From positions 1 through 64,000 of the forward strand of contig JAQUVD010000004.1 of assembly GCA_028693555.1 (NCBI GenBank): DNA of 64,000 nucleotides. Direction: 5' to 3'. The stretch is from Hespellia sp. (GTDB taxonomy: Bacteria > Bacillota > Clostridia > Lachnospirales > Lachnospiraceae). Positions 37,189 to 46,094 of the stretch are shown one piece after another. The translations under genes were made by a program, and so were the position numbers. The notes beneath the pieces were generated by a model. That model worked only from the letters and a program-made list of their open reading frames with translations, was not told where the DNA came from and did not search any database. Each line of letters opens with the position of its first letter. Positions within the stretch are counted from its first letter, which is position 1.

Positions 37189-39807
37189 ATGATGAGAGAA
37201 AAAATTGTGTTAATAGATGGACACAGTATATTAAATCGTGCATTTTATGGAGTGCCGGATCTGACAAACGCAGACGGGCTTCATACGAATGCAATTTATG
37301 GTTTTCTAAATATCATGTTTAAGATATTAGAGACAGAAAAACCGGAATATATAATTGTGACCTTTGATGTGCATGCACCGACATTTCGCCACAAGATGTT
37401 CGCGGAATATAAGGGAACCAGAAAGCCGATGGCGGAGGAGCTGCGCCAGCAGGTACCTGTGATCAAGGAAGTTTTACAGGCCATGAATATTGCAATGATC
37501 GAAAAGGCAGGATTAGAAGCGGATGACCTTTTGGGAACCATCTCTAAGAGATGTGAAGAGAAAGGGATGGATGTCTCTATTATTTCTGGAGATCGTGATA
37601 CACTGCAGCTCGCAACGGACCATGTGAAGATTCGTATTCCAAAGACAAAACAGGGGAATACTGAGGTAGAGGATTACATGGCGGCAGATGTGAAAGAACG
37701 CTATCAGGTCACACCGAAAGAATTTATTGATGTGAAAGCCCTCATGGGTGATACAGCGGATAACATTCCGGGCGTACCGGGCATTGGAGAGAAGACAGCA
37801 ACGAAAATCATCGTAGATTATGGCTGTATTGAAAATGCATATGCGCATGCGGATGAGTTAAAACCACCAAGAGCAAGCAAGAACATTGTGGAATTCTGGG
37901 AACAGGCACAGTTAAGTAAGGTACTTGCAACGATTGACGTAGATGCAGATATTGAAATTGATTTGGAATCTGCCAGACACGGGAATCCATATACAAAAGA
38001 AGCTTATGATTATTGTCAGAAGCTTCAGTTCAAGAATCTTTTGAATCGTTTTGATGTAGAGGCATCTTCGAATGATGTAGAAGATAAATTTAAATCCATT
38101 CACGAGAAGCAGGACGTACTTCGGGTACTGGAACGAGCGAAAAAAGCGAAGGTTGTCGGTGTATCCTTTTCAGAGGAGAATGAGTATGTGTTGCCATTAT
38201 TCGCACATGAGTCCGGAATTGGTAAGATTGGAATCGCCTTTTCACAGGAAGATATTTACACCATCTCTGCTACAGATGAAGTCGGCATGGAATTTTTGTT
38301 TGAGGCTCTATCTGAGATTGAAGCAGCAGCCGGAACATTTGCGATGATGAATATCAAGAATGCCAGCAAGCAGATTGTGATGTCCAATCAAAAGAAAGCT
38401 TATGATGTGACGGTTGCGGCGTATCTGCTGAATCCGCTGAAAAATGATTATGACTTTAAAGATGTGGCGAGAGAACATCTCGGCATTTTGATAGATGAAC
38501 AGATTCAGGGCGATGCACTGGTGTGTTATGAGGCCTATACAGCTTTTGCGGCGGTAGAGCCTCTTGATGACAAATTGACGGCTGCGGGAATGAAACATCT
38601 GTTTACGGATATAGAGATGCCTCTGGTATTCTCGTTGTTTGATATGGAACAGGCGGGGGTGAAGGTGGCGGCAGATGAGCTTCGCGTATACAGCCAGCAG
38701 CTTGGTATCAAGATTACTGAGCTTGAAAAAGCAATCTATGATATGGCAGGAGAAACATTTAATATCAATTCGCCGAAACAGTTGGGAGTGATTCTATTTG
38801 AAAAAATGGGGATGGAAGGCGCAAAGAAGACGAAAACCGGTTATTCCACGGCTGCGGGGGTTCTCGAGAAACTGGCACCGGATTATCCGATTGTATCGAA
38901 AATACTGGAATACCGGCAATTAGCAAAACTGAAATCCACATATGCAGATGGACTTTCTAATTATATCAGTCTGGATGGGAGAATTCACGGAACATTTAAT
39001 CAGACGATTACGGCTACGGGGCGTATCAGCTCAACAGAGCCGAATCTGCAGAATATTCCAATTCGAACGGAATTGGGAAGGCTGTTTCGCAAGGTTTTTA
39101 TTCCGGAAGAAGGATATGTGCTCGTAGATGCAGATTACTCGCAGATTGAGCTGCGGATTCTGGCGCATTGTTCGGAGGATGATCACTTGATACAGGCGTA
39201 TAAAGATGCAAAGGATATTCATCGCATGACGGCATCACAGGTGTTTCACATTCCGTTCGATGATGTGACGGATCTGGAACGACGGAATGCAAAAGCGGTC
39301 AATTTTGGAATTGTATATGGAATCAGTTCGTTTGGATTGAGTCAAAATATCAGCATTACACGAAAAGAGGCTGCAAAATACATTGATAGTTACTTTGAGA
39401 CATATCCCGGAATCAAGAGATTTTTGGATGATGCAGTTTCGCAGGCAAAAGAGCATGGATATGTAACAACCTTGTTTGGAAGACGGCGTCCGGTCCCGGA
39501 ACTGAAATCAAGCAACTTTATGCAGCGTTCCTTTGGTGAGCGTGTTGCGATGAATGCACCGATTCAGGGAACGGCGGCTGATATTATTAAAATTGCCATG
39601 ATTCGTGTTGCAGAAGAATTAAAAGAAAAGAAACTGAAATCCAGATTGATTCTTCAGGTTCATGATGAACTGCTTGTGGAGGCATACGAGCCGGAGGTTG
39701 ATCAGGTGAAAGAGATACTGGAAAGAAATATGATGGAAGCTGCAAACCTGCGTGTTCCGCTTTCCGTTGATATGAATGTTGGAAAGAACTGGTTTGAGGC
39801 ACATTAA
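37189..39807 (+). CDS. polA: DNA polymerase I
   Basis: About 872 residues. N-terminal 5' nuclease (LIDGHSILNRAFYG, EADDLLGTI, SGDRDTLQL, GDTADNIPGVPGIGEKTA), then a vestigial 3'-5' exonuclease domain, then a family A polymerase with DADYSQIELRILAHCS, RRNAKAVNFGIVYG and LILQVHDELLVEA. The exonuclease section lacks the DxE and YxxxD motifs, as in Bacillus-type enzymes, so proofreading is not expected. GAAAGGA precedes tandem ATGs at 37189/37192. coaE follows after 11 bases. Confidence 0.96.
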   Translation: MMREKIVLIDGHSILNRAFYGVPDLTNADGLHTNAIYGFLNIMFKILETEKPEYIIVTFDVHAPTFRHKMFAEYKGTRKPMAEELRQQVPVIKEVLQAMNIAMIEKAGLEADDLLGTISKRCEEKGMDVSIISGDRDTLQLATDHVKIRIPKTKQGNTEVEDYMAADVKERYQVTPKEFIDVKALMGDTADNIPGVPGIGEKTATKIIVDYGCIENAYAHADELKPPRASKNIVEFWEQAQLSKVLATIDVDADIEIDLESARHGNPYTKEAYDYCQKLQFKNLLNRFDVEASSNDVEDKFKSIHEKQDVLRVLERAKKAKVVGVSFSEENEYVLPLFAHESGIGKIGIAFSQEDIYTISATDEVGMEFLFEALSEIEAAAGTFAMMNIKNASKQIVMSNQKKAYDVTVAAYLLNPLKNDYDFKDVAREHLGILIDEQIQGDALVCYEAYTAFAAVEPLDDKLTAAGMKHLFTDIEMPLVFSLFDMEQAGVKVAADELRVYSQQLGIKITELEKAIYDMAGETFNINSPKQLGVILFEKMGMEGAKKTKTGYSTAAGVLEKLAPDYPIVSKILEYRQLAKLKSTYADGLSNYISLDGRIHGTFNQTITATGRISSTEPNLQNIPIRTELGRLFRKVFIPEEGYVLVDADYSQIELRILAHCSEDDHLIQAYKDAKDIHRMTASQVFHIPFDDVTDLERRNAKAVNFGIVYGISSFGLSQNISITRKEAAKYIDSYFETYPGIKRFLDDAVSQAKEHGYVTTLFGRRRPVPELKSSNFMQRSFGERVAMNAPIQGTAADIIKIAMIRVAEELKEKKLKSRLILQVHDELLVEAYEPEVDQVKEILERNMMEAANLRVPLSVDMNVGKNWFEAH

Positions 39808-39818
39808 AAGGTGATGAT

Positions 39819-40427
39819 ATGAAGATTATTGGTGTGACAGGTGGTGTGGGGTCCGGCAAGAGCAAAATTCTTGATTATCTGGAAGAAGAGTACGGTGCTG
39901 TTATATACAAAGCAGATGAAGTAGCAAAAAGACTGCAGCAGCCGGGACAATTTGTCTATCGTGAGATGCTGGAACATTTCGGAATAGAGATTTTAAAGAC
40001 CGATGGTGAACTGGATCGTGCCAAAATTGCCGATATTGTATTCAAAGAGGAAGCACAGCTATTTTATCTGAATCAACTCATTCACCCACAGGTGAAAGAA
40101 TACCTGATGCGTGCAATTGAAATAGAAGGGGATCGGGGAACAGATATCTTTGTGATAGAAGCAGCACTCCTTTTAGAAGACCGATATGATGAAATCTGCG
40201 ATGAATTGTGGTATATTTACACAGAAGAGTCTGTGCGCAGGGAACGTTTGAAAAGTTCACGCGGATATACAGACGATAAGATATCGGAAATGATAAAAAA
40301 TCAGCGTTCGGAAGAAGAATTTCGATCGAACTGTACAAGGACAATTGATAATAGTGGAATGTTTGCTTCTACGATTTCGCAGATTAGAAATGCACTAGAA
40401 ACAAAACAAGATGACATTCTGGAATAG
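39819..40427 (+). CDS. coaE: Dephospho-CoA kinase
   Basis: Predicted 202-residue enzyme that phosphorylates the 3' hydroxyl of dephospho-CoA, the last step of CoA synthesis. The P-loop is GVTGGVGSGKS, and the conserved acidic segment YKADEVAKRLQ follows near residue 32. The LINQLIHPQVKEYL-type helix and RLKSSRG LID-like motif fit. It is in a polA-coaE arrangement frequent in Firmicutes. Confidence 0.94.
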   Translation: MKIIGVTGGVGSGKSKILDYLEEEYGAVIYKADEVAKRLQQPGQFVYREMLEHFGIEILKTDGELDRAKIADIVFKEEAQLFYLNQLIHPQVKEYLMRAIEIEGDRGTDIFVIEAALLLEDRYDEICDELWYIYTEESVRRERLKSSRGYTDDKISEMIKNQRSEEEFRSNCTRTIDNSGMFASTISQIRNALETKQDDILE

Positions 40428-40465
40428 CAGATTGCAATTACATAGAGAAAAATGGAGAATTACAA

Positions 40466-41263
40466 ATGAGATTATGCAGCATTGCCAGTGGGAGCAGCGG
40501 CAACTGTATCTACGTTGGAAATGAGAATACACATTTACTCGTGGATACCGGAATCAGTAAGAAAAGAATTGAAGCGGGACTGACAGAACTTGAGATTAAA
40601 GGAGACGAATTGGATGGGATACTTGTGACGCATGAACATTCGGATCACATTCAGGGGCTGGGCGTGTTCAGCCGAAAATATGAAATACCAATCTACGCGA
40701 CAAAAGGAACCTTGGAAGGAATCAAGAAATCTTCCAGCATAGGAAAAATGCCGGAGGGGCTTTATCATGAAATTGAGGTAGATCACACATTTACACTTGG
40801 AGACATTGAAATTAATCCATTTCGAATTTCGCATGATGCGAATGAACCTTCCGCCTATCGATTTGATTGTGCCGAGAAATCCATTGCGGTCGCGACAGAT
40901 TTGGGAATGTACGACGAATATACGGTTTCGAAGCTGCAGCAGCTCGATGCAATATTGCTGGAAGCGAATCACGATATACATATGCTTGAGGTCGGAGGAT
41001 ATCCCTATCCGTTAAAGAGAAGAATCCTTGGAGAAAAAGGACATTTGTCAAATGAATTGTCAGGGCACCTTCTTTGTGATATACTACATGATAATTTGAA
41101 AAACATTGTCCTTGGACATTTGAGCAAAGAAAATAATTATGCCAGATTAGCCTATGAGACTGTCAAGCTTGAAGTTACATTGGGAGACAATGATTACAAA
41201 GGGGAAGACCTTGATATGTTTGTTGCAAAGCGTGATGAGATATCGAAAATTATAGAAGTATAA
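40466..41263 (+). CDS. Metallo-beta-lactamase-fold hydrolase (YycJ/WalJ-like)
   Basis: 265 residues. It begins RLCSIASGSSGNCIYVG and carries the di-metal motif THEHSDHIQG, a later DLGMYDE and LGHLSKENN. Members of this branch act as 5'-3' single-stranded DNA exonucleases or are linked to the WalK/WalR signalling locus. No walKR genes are here, so only the hydrolase fold is secure. Confidence 0.85.
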   Translation: MRLCSIASGSSGNCIYVGNENTHLLVDTGISKKRIEAGLTELEIKGDELDGILVTHEHSDHIQGLGVFSRKYEIPIYATKGTLEGIKKSSSIGKMPEGLYHEIEVDHTFTLGDIEINPFRISHDANEPSAYRFDCAEKSIAVATDLGMYDEYTVSKLQQLDAILLEANHDIHMLEVGGYPYPLKRRILGEKGHLSNELSGHLLCDILHDNLKNIVLGHLSKENNYARLAYETVKLEVTLGDNDYKGEDLDMFVAKRDEISKIIEV

Positions 41264-41282
41264 TAGAAAAGAGGATGAAAAG

Positions 41283-41555
41283 ATGAGAAAATGTGTAGTA
41301 ACAGTACTTGGAAAAGACACGGTTGGAATTATAGCAAAGGTCTGCAGTTATTTAGCAGAGAATAATATCAATATCTTAGATATTTCCCAGACAATCGTTC
41401 AGGGATATTTTGATATGATGATGATTGTTGATGTTACGAATATTGAGAAGGATTTTGGCGATATTGTAGAAGAAATGAATCACCTCGGAGAAGATATTGG
41501 AGTCAATATCCGTTGCCAGAGAGAAGAAATTTTCGCAAAAATGCATAGATTATAA
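41283..41555 (+). CDS. ACT domain protein (UPF0237)
   Basis: 90 residues, a single ACT domain ([32 protein letters not shown]) with no enzyme attached. Stand-alone ACT proteins bind small ligands such as amino acids and tune a partner. It sits 29 bases upstream of the UPF0210 gene, a pairing conserved in many bacteria that suggests a joint function. Confidence 0.88.
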   Translation: MRKCVVTVLGKDTVGIIAKVCSYLAENNINILDISQTIVQGYFDMMMIVDVTNIEKDFGDIVEEMNHLGEDIGVNIRCQREEIFAKMHRL

Positions 41556-41584
41556 AAGAATCGAAGGAAGACGGGGTAAGATGT

Positions 41585-42949
41585 ATGATTAACATGATGG
41601 AAGTATCAGAGACGAATAAAATGATCGAACATGAGAATCTCGATGTCCGAACAATTACATTGGGAATCAGCCTTATGGATTGTATCGACTCGGATCTTGA
41701 TACATTGAATAAAAAAATATATGATAAAATCACAACGGTTGCCAAAGATCTGATTTCCACAGGACAGGAGATTGAGAAAGAATTTGGAATTCCAATCGTA
41801 AATAAGCGAATTTCAATCACGCCGGTCTCATTGGTAGGTGCTTCGGCCTGCAAGACTTCTGAGGATTATGTGGAAGTTGCAAAAACACTGGATCGAGCAG
41901 CACATACAGTGGGTGTGAACTTTATCGGTGGATATTCTGCACTTGTATCAAAGGGAATGACAAAGAGTGATGAGCTTTTGATTCGCTCGATTCCACAGGC
42001 AATGGCGCAGACGGAGAGAATCTGCAGCTCTGTAAACGTGGGCTCTACAAAATGCGGAATCAATATGGATGCTGTGCGTCTGTGCGGCGAGATTGTAAAA
42101 GCTACAGCAGAAGCAACGGCGGATAACGATTCTTTGGGCTGCGCAAAGCTTGTAATTCTCTGCAACGCACCTGATGATAATCCGTTTATGGCGGGTGCAT
42201 TCCTTGGTGTTACCGAGGCAGATGCCATCATTAATGTGGGTGTCAGTGGTCCGGGCGTTGTGAAAAAAGCGATTGAAAAAGCACGTGGAAAAGGATTCGA
42301 AGAATTATGTGAGACAATTAAAAAGACAGCCTTTAAGATTACCCGTGTTGGACAGCTTGTTGCAAACGAAGCATCACAGCGCATGGGCATTCCATTTGGT
42401 ATTATTGATTTATCTTTGGCACCTACGCCCGCTATTGGTGACAGTATTGCAGAGATTCTGGAAGAGATTGGTTTAGAGAGAGTTGGCGCACCGGGCACAA
42501 CGGCAGCACTTGCAATGTTGAATGATCAGGTAAAGAAGGGCGGCGTAATGGCTTCCTCTTATGTTGGCGGATTAAGTGGAGCATTTATTCCGGTCAGTGA
42601 AGATCAGGGTATGATTGATGCTGTGAATGCAGGCTCACTTACAATAGAAAAATTAGAAGCAATGACCTGTGTCTGCTCGGTAGGACTTGATATGATCGCG
42701 ATTCCGGGAAAGACAAGTGCCGCAACAATCGCAGGTATTATTGCAGATGAGATGGCAATCGGAATGGTAAACCAGAAGACCACTGCTGCCAGACTGATAC
42801 CGGTCATTGGAAAAGATGTGGGAGATACGGCTGAATTTGGAGGGCTTCTCGGTTATGCACCGATTATGCCGGTCAATGAATTTGCATGTGATGCATTTAT
42901 CAATCGTGAAGGACGTATGCCTGCACCAATCCACAGCTTTAAAAACTAG
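41585..42949 (+). CDS. UPF0210 / DUF711 family protein
   Basis: 454 residues. The segment [21 protein letters not shown] and the late [13 protein letters not shown] are typical of UPF0210. The family is often labelled PFL after structural resemblance, but no glycyl radical motif (RVxGY) is present, so it is not a glycyl radical enzyme itself. The biochemical role is not established. The paired ACT protein just upstream may regulate it. Confidence 0.85.
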   Translation: MINMMEVSETNKMIEHENLDVRTITLGISLMDCIDSDLDTLNKKIYDKITTVAKDLISTGQEIEKEFGIPIVNKRISITPVSLVGASACKTSEDYVEVAKTLDRAAHTVGVNFIGGYSALVSKGMTKSDELLIRSIPQAMAQTERICSSVNVGSTKCGINMDAVRLCGEIVKATAEATADNDSLGCAKLVILCNAPDDNPFMAGAFLGVTEADAIINVGVSGPGVVKKAIEKARGKGFEELCETIKKTAFKITRVGQLVANEASQRMGIPFGIIDLSLAPTPAIGDSIAEILEEIGLERVGAPGTTAALAMLNDQVKKGGVMASSYVGGLSGAFIPVSEDQGMIDAVNAGSLTIEKLEAMTCVCSVGLDMIAIPGKTSAATIAGIIADEMAIGMVNQKTTAARLIPVIGKDVGDTAEFGGLLGYAPIMPVNEFACDAFINREGRMPAPIHSFKN

Positions 42950-42959
42950 GGGGAGCTAT

Positions 42960-43814
42960 ATGAAAAAAATTGCAATTGTAACGGACAGTAACAGTGGAAT
43001 TACACAGGCTGAAGGAAAAGAACTGGGAATTTTTGTTCTTCCAATGCCGTTTTATATTGATGGAGAGCTCTTCTTTGAGGATATTACATTGTCTCAGAAA
43101 GAATTCTATAACCGTCTGGGTGCGGATTCTGATATTTCTACGTCACAGCCTTCACCCGGAGATGTGATGGATTTGTGGAAGAAAGTGCTGGAAGAATATG
43201 ATGAAATTGTTCATATTCCAATGTCGAGTGGACTGAGCAGCTCATGTGGTACCGCGAGGGCACTTGCAATGGAGTTCGATGAAAAAGTCGAAGTTGTAGA
43301 TAATCAGAGAATTTCTGTCACACAGAAACAATCTGTACTTGATGCAATTAAATTAAGTCAGACAGGACGCAGTGCCAAGAAGATTAAAGAAGCACTTGAA
43401 ATCGAAAAATCATTATCCAGCATTTATATTACCGTTGATACCATGAAATATTTAAAGAAGGGTGGCAGAGTTACACCGGCTGCCGCAGCACTTGGAATGG
43501 CTTTGAATATTAAGCCGGTTCTTCAGATTCAGGGTGAAAAGCTTGAGGCCTTTGCAAAGGTACGGGGAATGAAGGCGGCAAAGAAGACGATGCTCAAAGC
43601 CATTGAGAAAGATCTCAAGGATCGCTTCAAGGGCATCGACAATATGAAACTTGGTATGGCATATACCTGCAGCAAGGAAGAAGCAGAGACATGGAAAGGG
43701 GAGATTATGGCAAAATTCCCGAACCATGAAATTGTAGAAGGTCCTTTATCACTGAGTGTTGCCTGCCATATCGGACCCGGTGCGATTGCGATTACATGTA
43801 TGAAACCGTATTAG
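42960..43814 (+). CDS. DegV family fatty-acid-binding protein
   Basis: 284 residues. DegV landmarks: IVTDSNSGITQAEGKELGIFVLP, STSQPSPGD, MSSGLSSSCGTA and YLKKGGRV. Proteins of this family bind a fatty acid; some are FakB subunits that present exogenous fatty acids to the FakA kinase. No fakA is nearby. ATG 42960 follows GGGGGAG. Its stop codon overlaps that of the opposing tmcAL gene. Confidence 0.9.
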   Translation: MKKIAIVTDSNSGITQAEGKELGIFVLPMPFYIDGELFFEDITLSQKEFYNRLGADSDISTSQPSPGDVMDLWKKVLEEYDEIVHIPMSSGLSSSCGTARALAMEFDEKVEVVDNQRISVTQKQSVLDAIKLSQTGRSAKKIKEALEIEKSLSSIYITVDTMKYLKKGGRVTPAAAALGMALNIKPVLQIQGEKLEAFAKVRGMKAAKKTMLKAIEKDLKDRFKGIDNMKLGMAYTCSKEEAETWKGEIMAKFPNHEIVEGPLSLSVACHIGPGAIAITCMKPY

Positions 43815-45055
43815 ATATGAATCACCTGCTTCTGATATTCGTTTATAAATGGAGTTAGATATAATTCCGATACAGCAGACTGATAAAGGTCGGAAGCAAA
43901 ACAATCCGTTTGGAGCATAGAGCGTGCACAGTTGTCTGTGGGATCTATGTTTGTCAGCTTTGTCAATAATGGAAGTCGACTGCGATGTTTGATTTCGGAT
44001 AAAAGATCAGCCTCGTCTTTTCGGAAACCAAGCAGGTGCGCATAAAAATGAATCTTGTTTTTTAGATAATGCTCTGTGTCACATTCTGTGATACGGAGCA
44101 TTATGTGCGTTAAAGCGCGACTGATCCGTGTATAAGTGATTTCTTTTGTCTTGAGTAATTCGCAAAATTGTGTGAAGCTCTGATATTGATTGCGCAGATT
44201 CAAAATCCGGTTCGAAAGTTCTGCCGATACATCCTGATATTGTTCAAAGTGATCCTCTGTTAGGAGACAATATTTCAAAACAAGTGAAAAGGTATCCATG
44301 TATACAGGAAAAGATTTTTGAAAACCGTCATTTAATAGATCTAGAGAATTGGTCGGGACATGCTCTGATAAATGACAGGACAATTCAAAAGGAGACGTGT
44401 GTTGCTCCCATTTTTCCAAATAATGACGAATGGAAGATGCAGAACTGTTATACTCTGAAAGAGCCGTATCGTGGTAGTCTGCGCCTTGCCGCGTGATTTG
44501 GACCGGAGCCATATGGCTCTTACATTTTGACAGTGCCTTCAGATATTCGATTGCGAGAATATTATTCGGCTGATTCATAACTTCTTCGTCGCAGCTGTTG
44601 CCTGTGAATGCAGAGAGTGCGCGCGCGCGTGCACTCGGAAATGAGAGTCCGTTTTGCAAAAGACTCTTTAAGTTCCGTACATATGGATCTGGTTCCTCCG
44701 TCAGAATCCGTGCAATAGCCTGTAAGGTGGAAAGTTCGCTGCATTCGCTGCCAAAGCAGAAGGCATCAACAACACCCAATTGGTCTAAAAACGTAACAGC
44801 TCCGGTTGCAAATAATTCTGCACTGCCTGTAGCGTAACAGACTGGCAGTTCAAAGACAGCACTTGCTCCGCAGCGCAGTGCAATTTCGGCACGAAGGTGC
44901 TTTGGCATGATTGCCGGCTGTCCACGCTGGACAAAATCGCCGCTCATAATTACGACGACACGGTCTGCACCTGTGATTTCTTTTGCTTTTTGAATGTGAT
45001 AGAAATGACCGTTATGAAACGGATTGTATTCTGTGATAAGTCCAACTGTCTTCAT
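43811..45055 (-). CDS. tmcAL: tRNA(Met) cytidine acetate ligase
   Basis: 414 residues, YlbM family. It starts MKTVGLITEYNPFHNGHFYHI, where NPFHNGH is the HxGH nucleotidyltransferase motif, followed by MSGDFVQRGQPAIM. The B. subtilis homologue makes N4-acetylcytidine at C34 of elongator tRNA-Met using acetate and ATP. The start at 45055 follows GAGGGAGA; a longer start at 45094 has no such site. Confidence 0.9.
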   Translation of the reverse strand: MKTVGLITEYNPFHNGHFYHIQKAKEITGADRVVVIMSGDFVQRGQPAIMPKHLRAEIALRCGASAVFELPVCYATGSAELFATGAVTFLDQLGVVDAFCFGSECSELSTLQAIARILTEEPDPYVRNLKSLLQNGLSFPSARARALSAFTGNSCDEEVMNQPNNILAIEYLKALSKCKSHMAPVQITRQGADYHDTALSEYNSSASSIRHYLEKWEQHTSPFELSCHLSEHVPTNSLDLLNDGFQKSFPVYMDTFSLVLKYCLLTEDHFEQYQDVSAELSNRILNLRNQYQSFTQFCELLKTKEITYTRISRALTHIMLRITECDTEHYLKNKIHFYAHLLGFRKDEADLLSEIKHRSRLPLLTKLTNIDPTDNCARSMLQTDCFASDLYQSAVSELYLTPFINEYQKQVIHI

Positions 45056-45137
45056 GAGATTCTCCCTCAAATTATATTTACTTCTATTATACACATGTGT
45101 TAAACTGAAGAAAAGAAAAACCTTAGAGGTGAATGAA

Positions 45138-45911
45138 TTGAAATTAATTATAAGTGATCTGGACGGAACATTGTTAATGCAGGGAGAGAAGGCTCTTCCG
45201 AGAGAATTATTTAAATTAATAGCCGAATTAAAGCGTTATGGGATTACATTTGCAGTTGCAAGTGGTAGACCTTATATTGAATTAAAGAAGTTTTTTGCGC
45301 CGGTATTATATGATATTTATTTTATCTGCGAGAATGGAGCGGTCGTGATCTATCAGGGGAAAACCCTGAGAAAGCTGCCTTTGCCAATTCAAAAAAATAA
45401 TAGAGAAATTGTAAGAGCATTTTCGGAAGAACTGGGTTCTCTTGCAATTGCCGGAACGCACACAATTTACACCATCAAGGACAACCCTATGGTAAGTGAT
45501 TATTATAAAAGCAAGCACTTGTCTATCATGAAGATTCCATCTATTGGAGCATTGCCCGAGGAGTGTATCCGGCTGTCTATCTGCAGACTGAGTCAGACAC
45601 AGTCAGAAAACACCCTTTTGGAACAAATCAGACGCAGCATTGGCGATGCAGTTCACATTATCTATGAGGATGAAAAATGGATTGACATCGTTGCAAAAGG
45701 TGTCAACAAAGGAAGTGCCGTGCAGTGGCTTCAAAATTTAGTAAACGCCACAAAAGAAGATACACTGGTGTTCGGTGACAATGTGAATGACAGAGAATTA
45801 TTTGAAACATCAAACCATAGTTATGCCATGGAATGGGCATCGGAAGACGTCAAAACCAGAGCAAAATACACGACGGACTGTGTGATCAGCGCAATTCGCG
45901 GATATTTGTAA
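45138..45911 (+). CDS. Cof-type HAD-superfamily phosphatase
   Basis: About 257 residues. HAD motif I is ISDLDGTLL (nucleophile Asp), motif II is AVASGRPY, and motif IV is VFGDNVNDRELF, with a C2B-type cap between. These are cytosolic sugar-phosphate or flavin-phosphate phosphatases of broad specificity. TTG 45138 has GAGGTG six bases upstream, and the family N-terminus begins there. It ends at a terminator that marks the left edge of the microcompartment locus. Confidence 0.85.
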   Translation: MKLIISDLDGTLLMQGEKALPRELFKLIAELKRYGITFAVASGRPYIELKKFFAPVLYDIYFICENGAVVIYQGKTLRKLPLPIQKNNREIVRAFSEELGSLAIAGTHTIYTIKDNPMVSDYYKSKHLSIMKIPSIGALPEECIRLSICRLSQTQSENTLLEQIRRSIGDAVHIIYEDEKWIDIVAKGVNKGSAVQWLQNLVNATKEDTLVFGDNVNDRELFETSNHSYAMEWASEDVKTRAKYTTDCVISAIRGYL

Positions 45912-45917
45912 AAAGCA

Positions 45918-45943
45918 TAAAACAACACAAAACCACATATATG
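45918..45943 (+). promoter_or_regulatory. AC-rich element upstream of BMC promoter 1
   Basis: AAAACAACACAAAACCACAT (from 45919) then ATATGA closely matches the A/C-rich stretch at 50297-50312 before BMC promoter 2. A candidate binding region for the locus DeoR regulator; its position before a terminator stem is unusual. Confidence 0.4.
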
Positions 45944-45949
45944 ATTTTT

Positions 45950-45987
45950 AAAAACCACGAAAAGCGCAAATTATTTTCGTGGTTTTT
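45950..45987 (+). terminator. Terminator at the left edge of the BMC locus
   Basis: AAAAACCACGAAAA (45950-45963) pairs perfectly with TTTTCGTGGTTTTT (45974-45987). It insulates the BMC operon from the HAD gene. Confidence 0.88.
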
Positions 45988-45988
45988 A

Positions 45989-46017
45989 TTGACTTCTGAC
46001 ATCATACAACATATAAT
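45989..46017 (+). promoter_or_regulatory. BMC promoter 1
   Basis: TTGACT (45989-45994), 17-base spacer, perfect TATAAT (46012-46017). ACAACATATA (46006-46015) overlaps the -10 and recurs at promoter 2, so it is a likely operator half-site. Confidence 0.7.
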
Positions 46018-46094
46018 TAATGATAAGTTGACTTCAATGTGTAGTTTTGATGAGAATCAACGAATTTTACATCAATGTGGAAGAAAGGAGAATT

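Noticed and set aside
41585-42949. A second glycyl radical enzyme (PFL label)
   Set aside because: No RVxGY radical site or active-site cysteine pattern; it belongs to UPF0210.
46047-46094. Longer start for the glycyl radical enzyme
   Set aside because: The extra 16 codons lie upstream of AAAGGAG and do not resemble the family; ATG 46095 is better.
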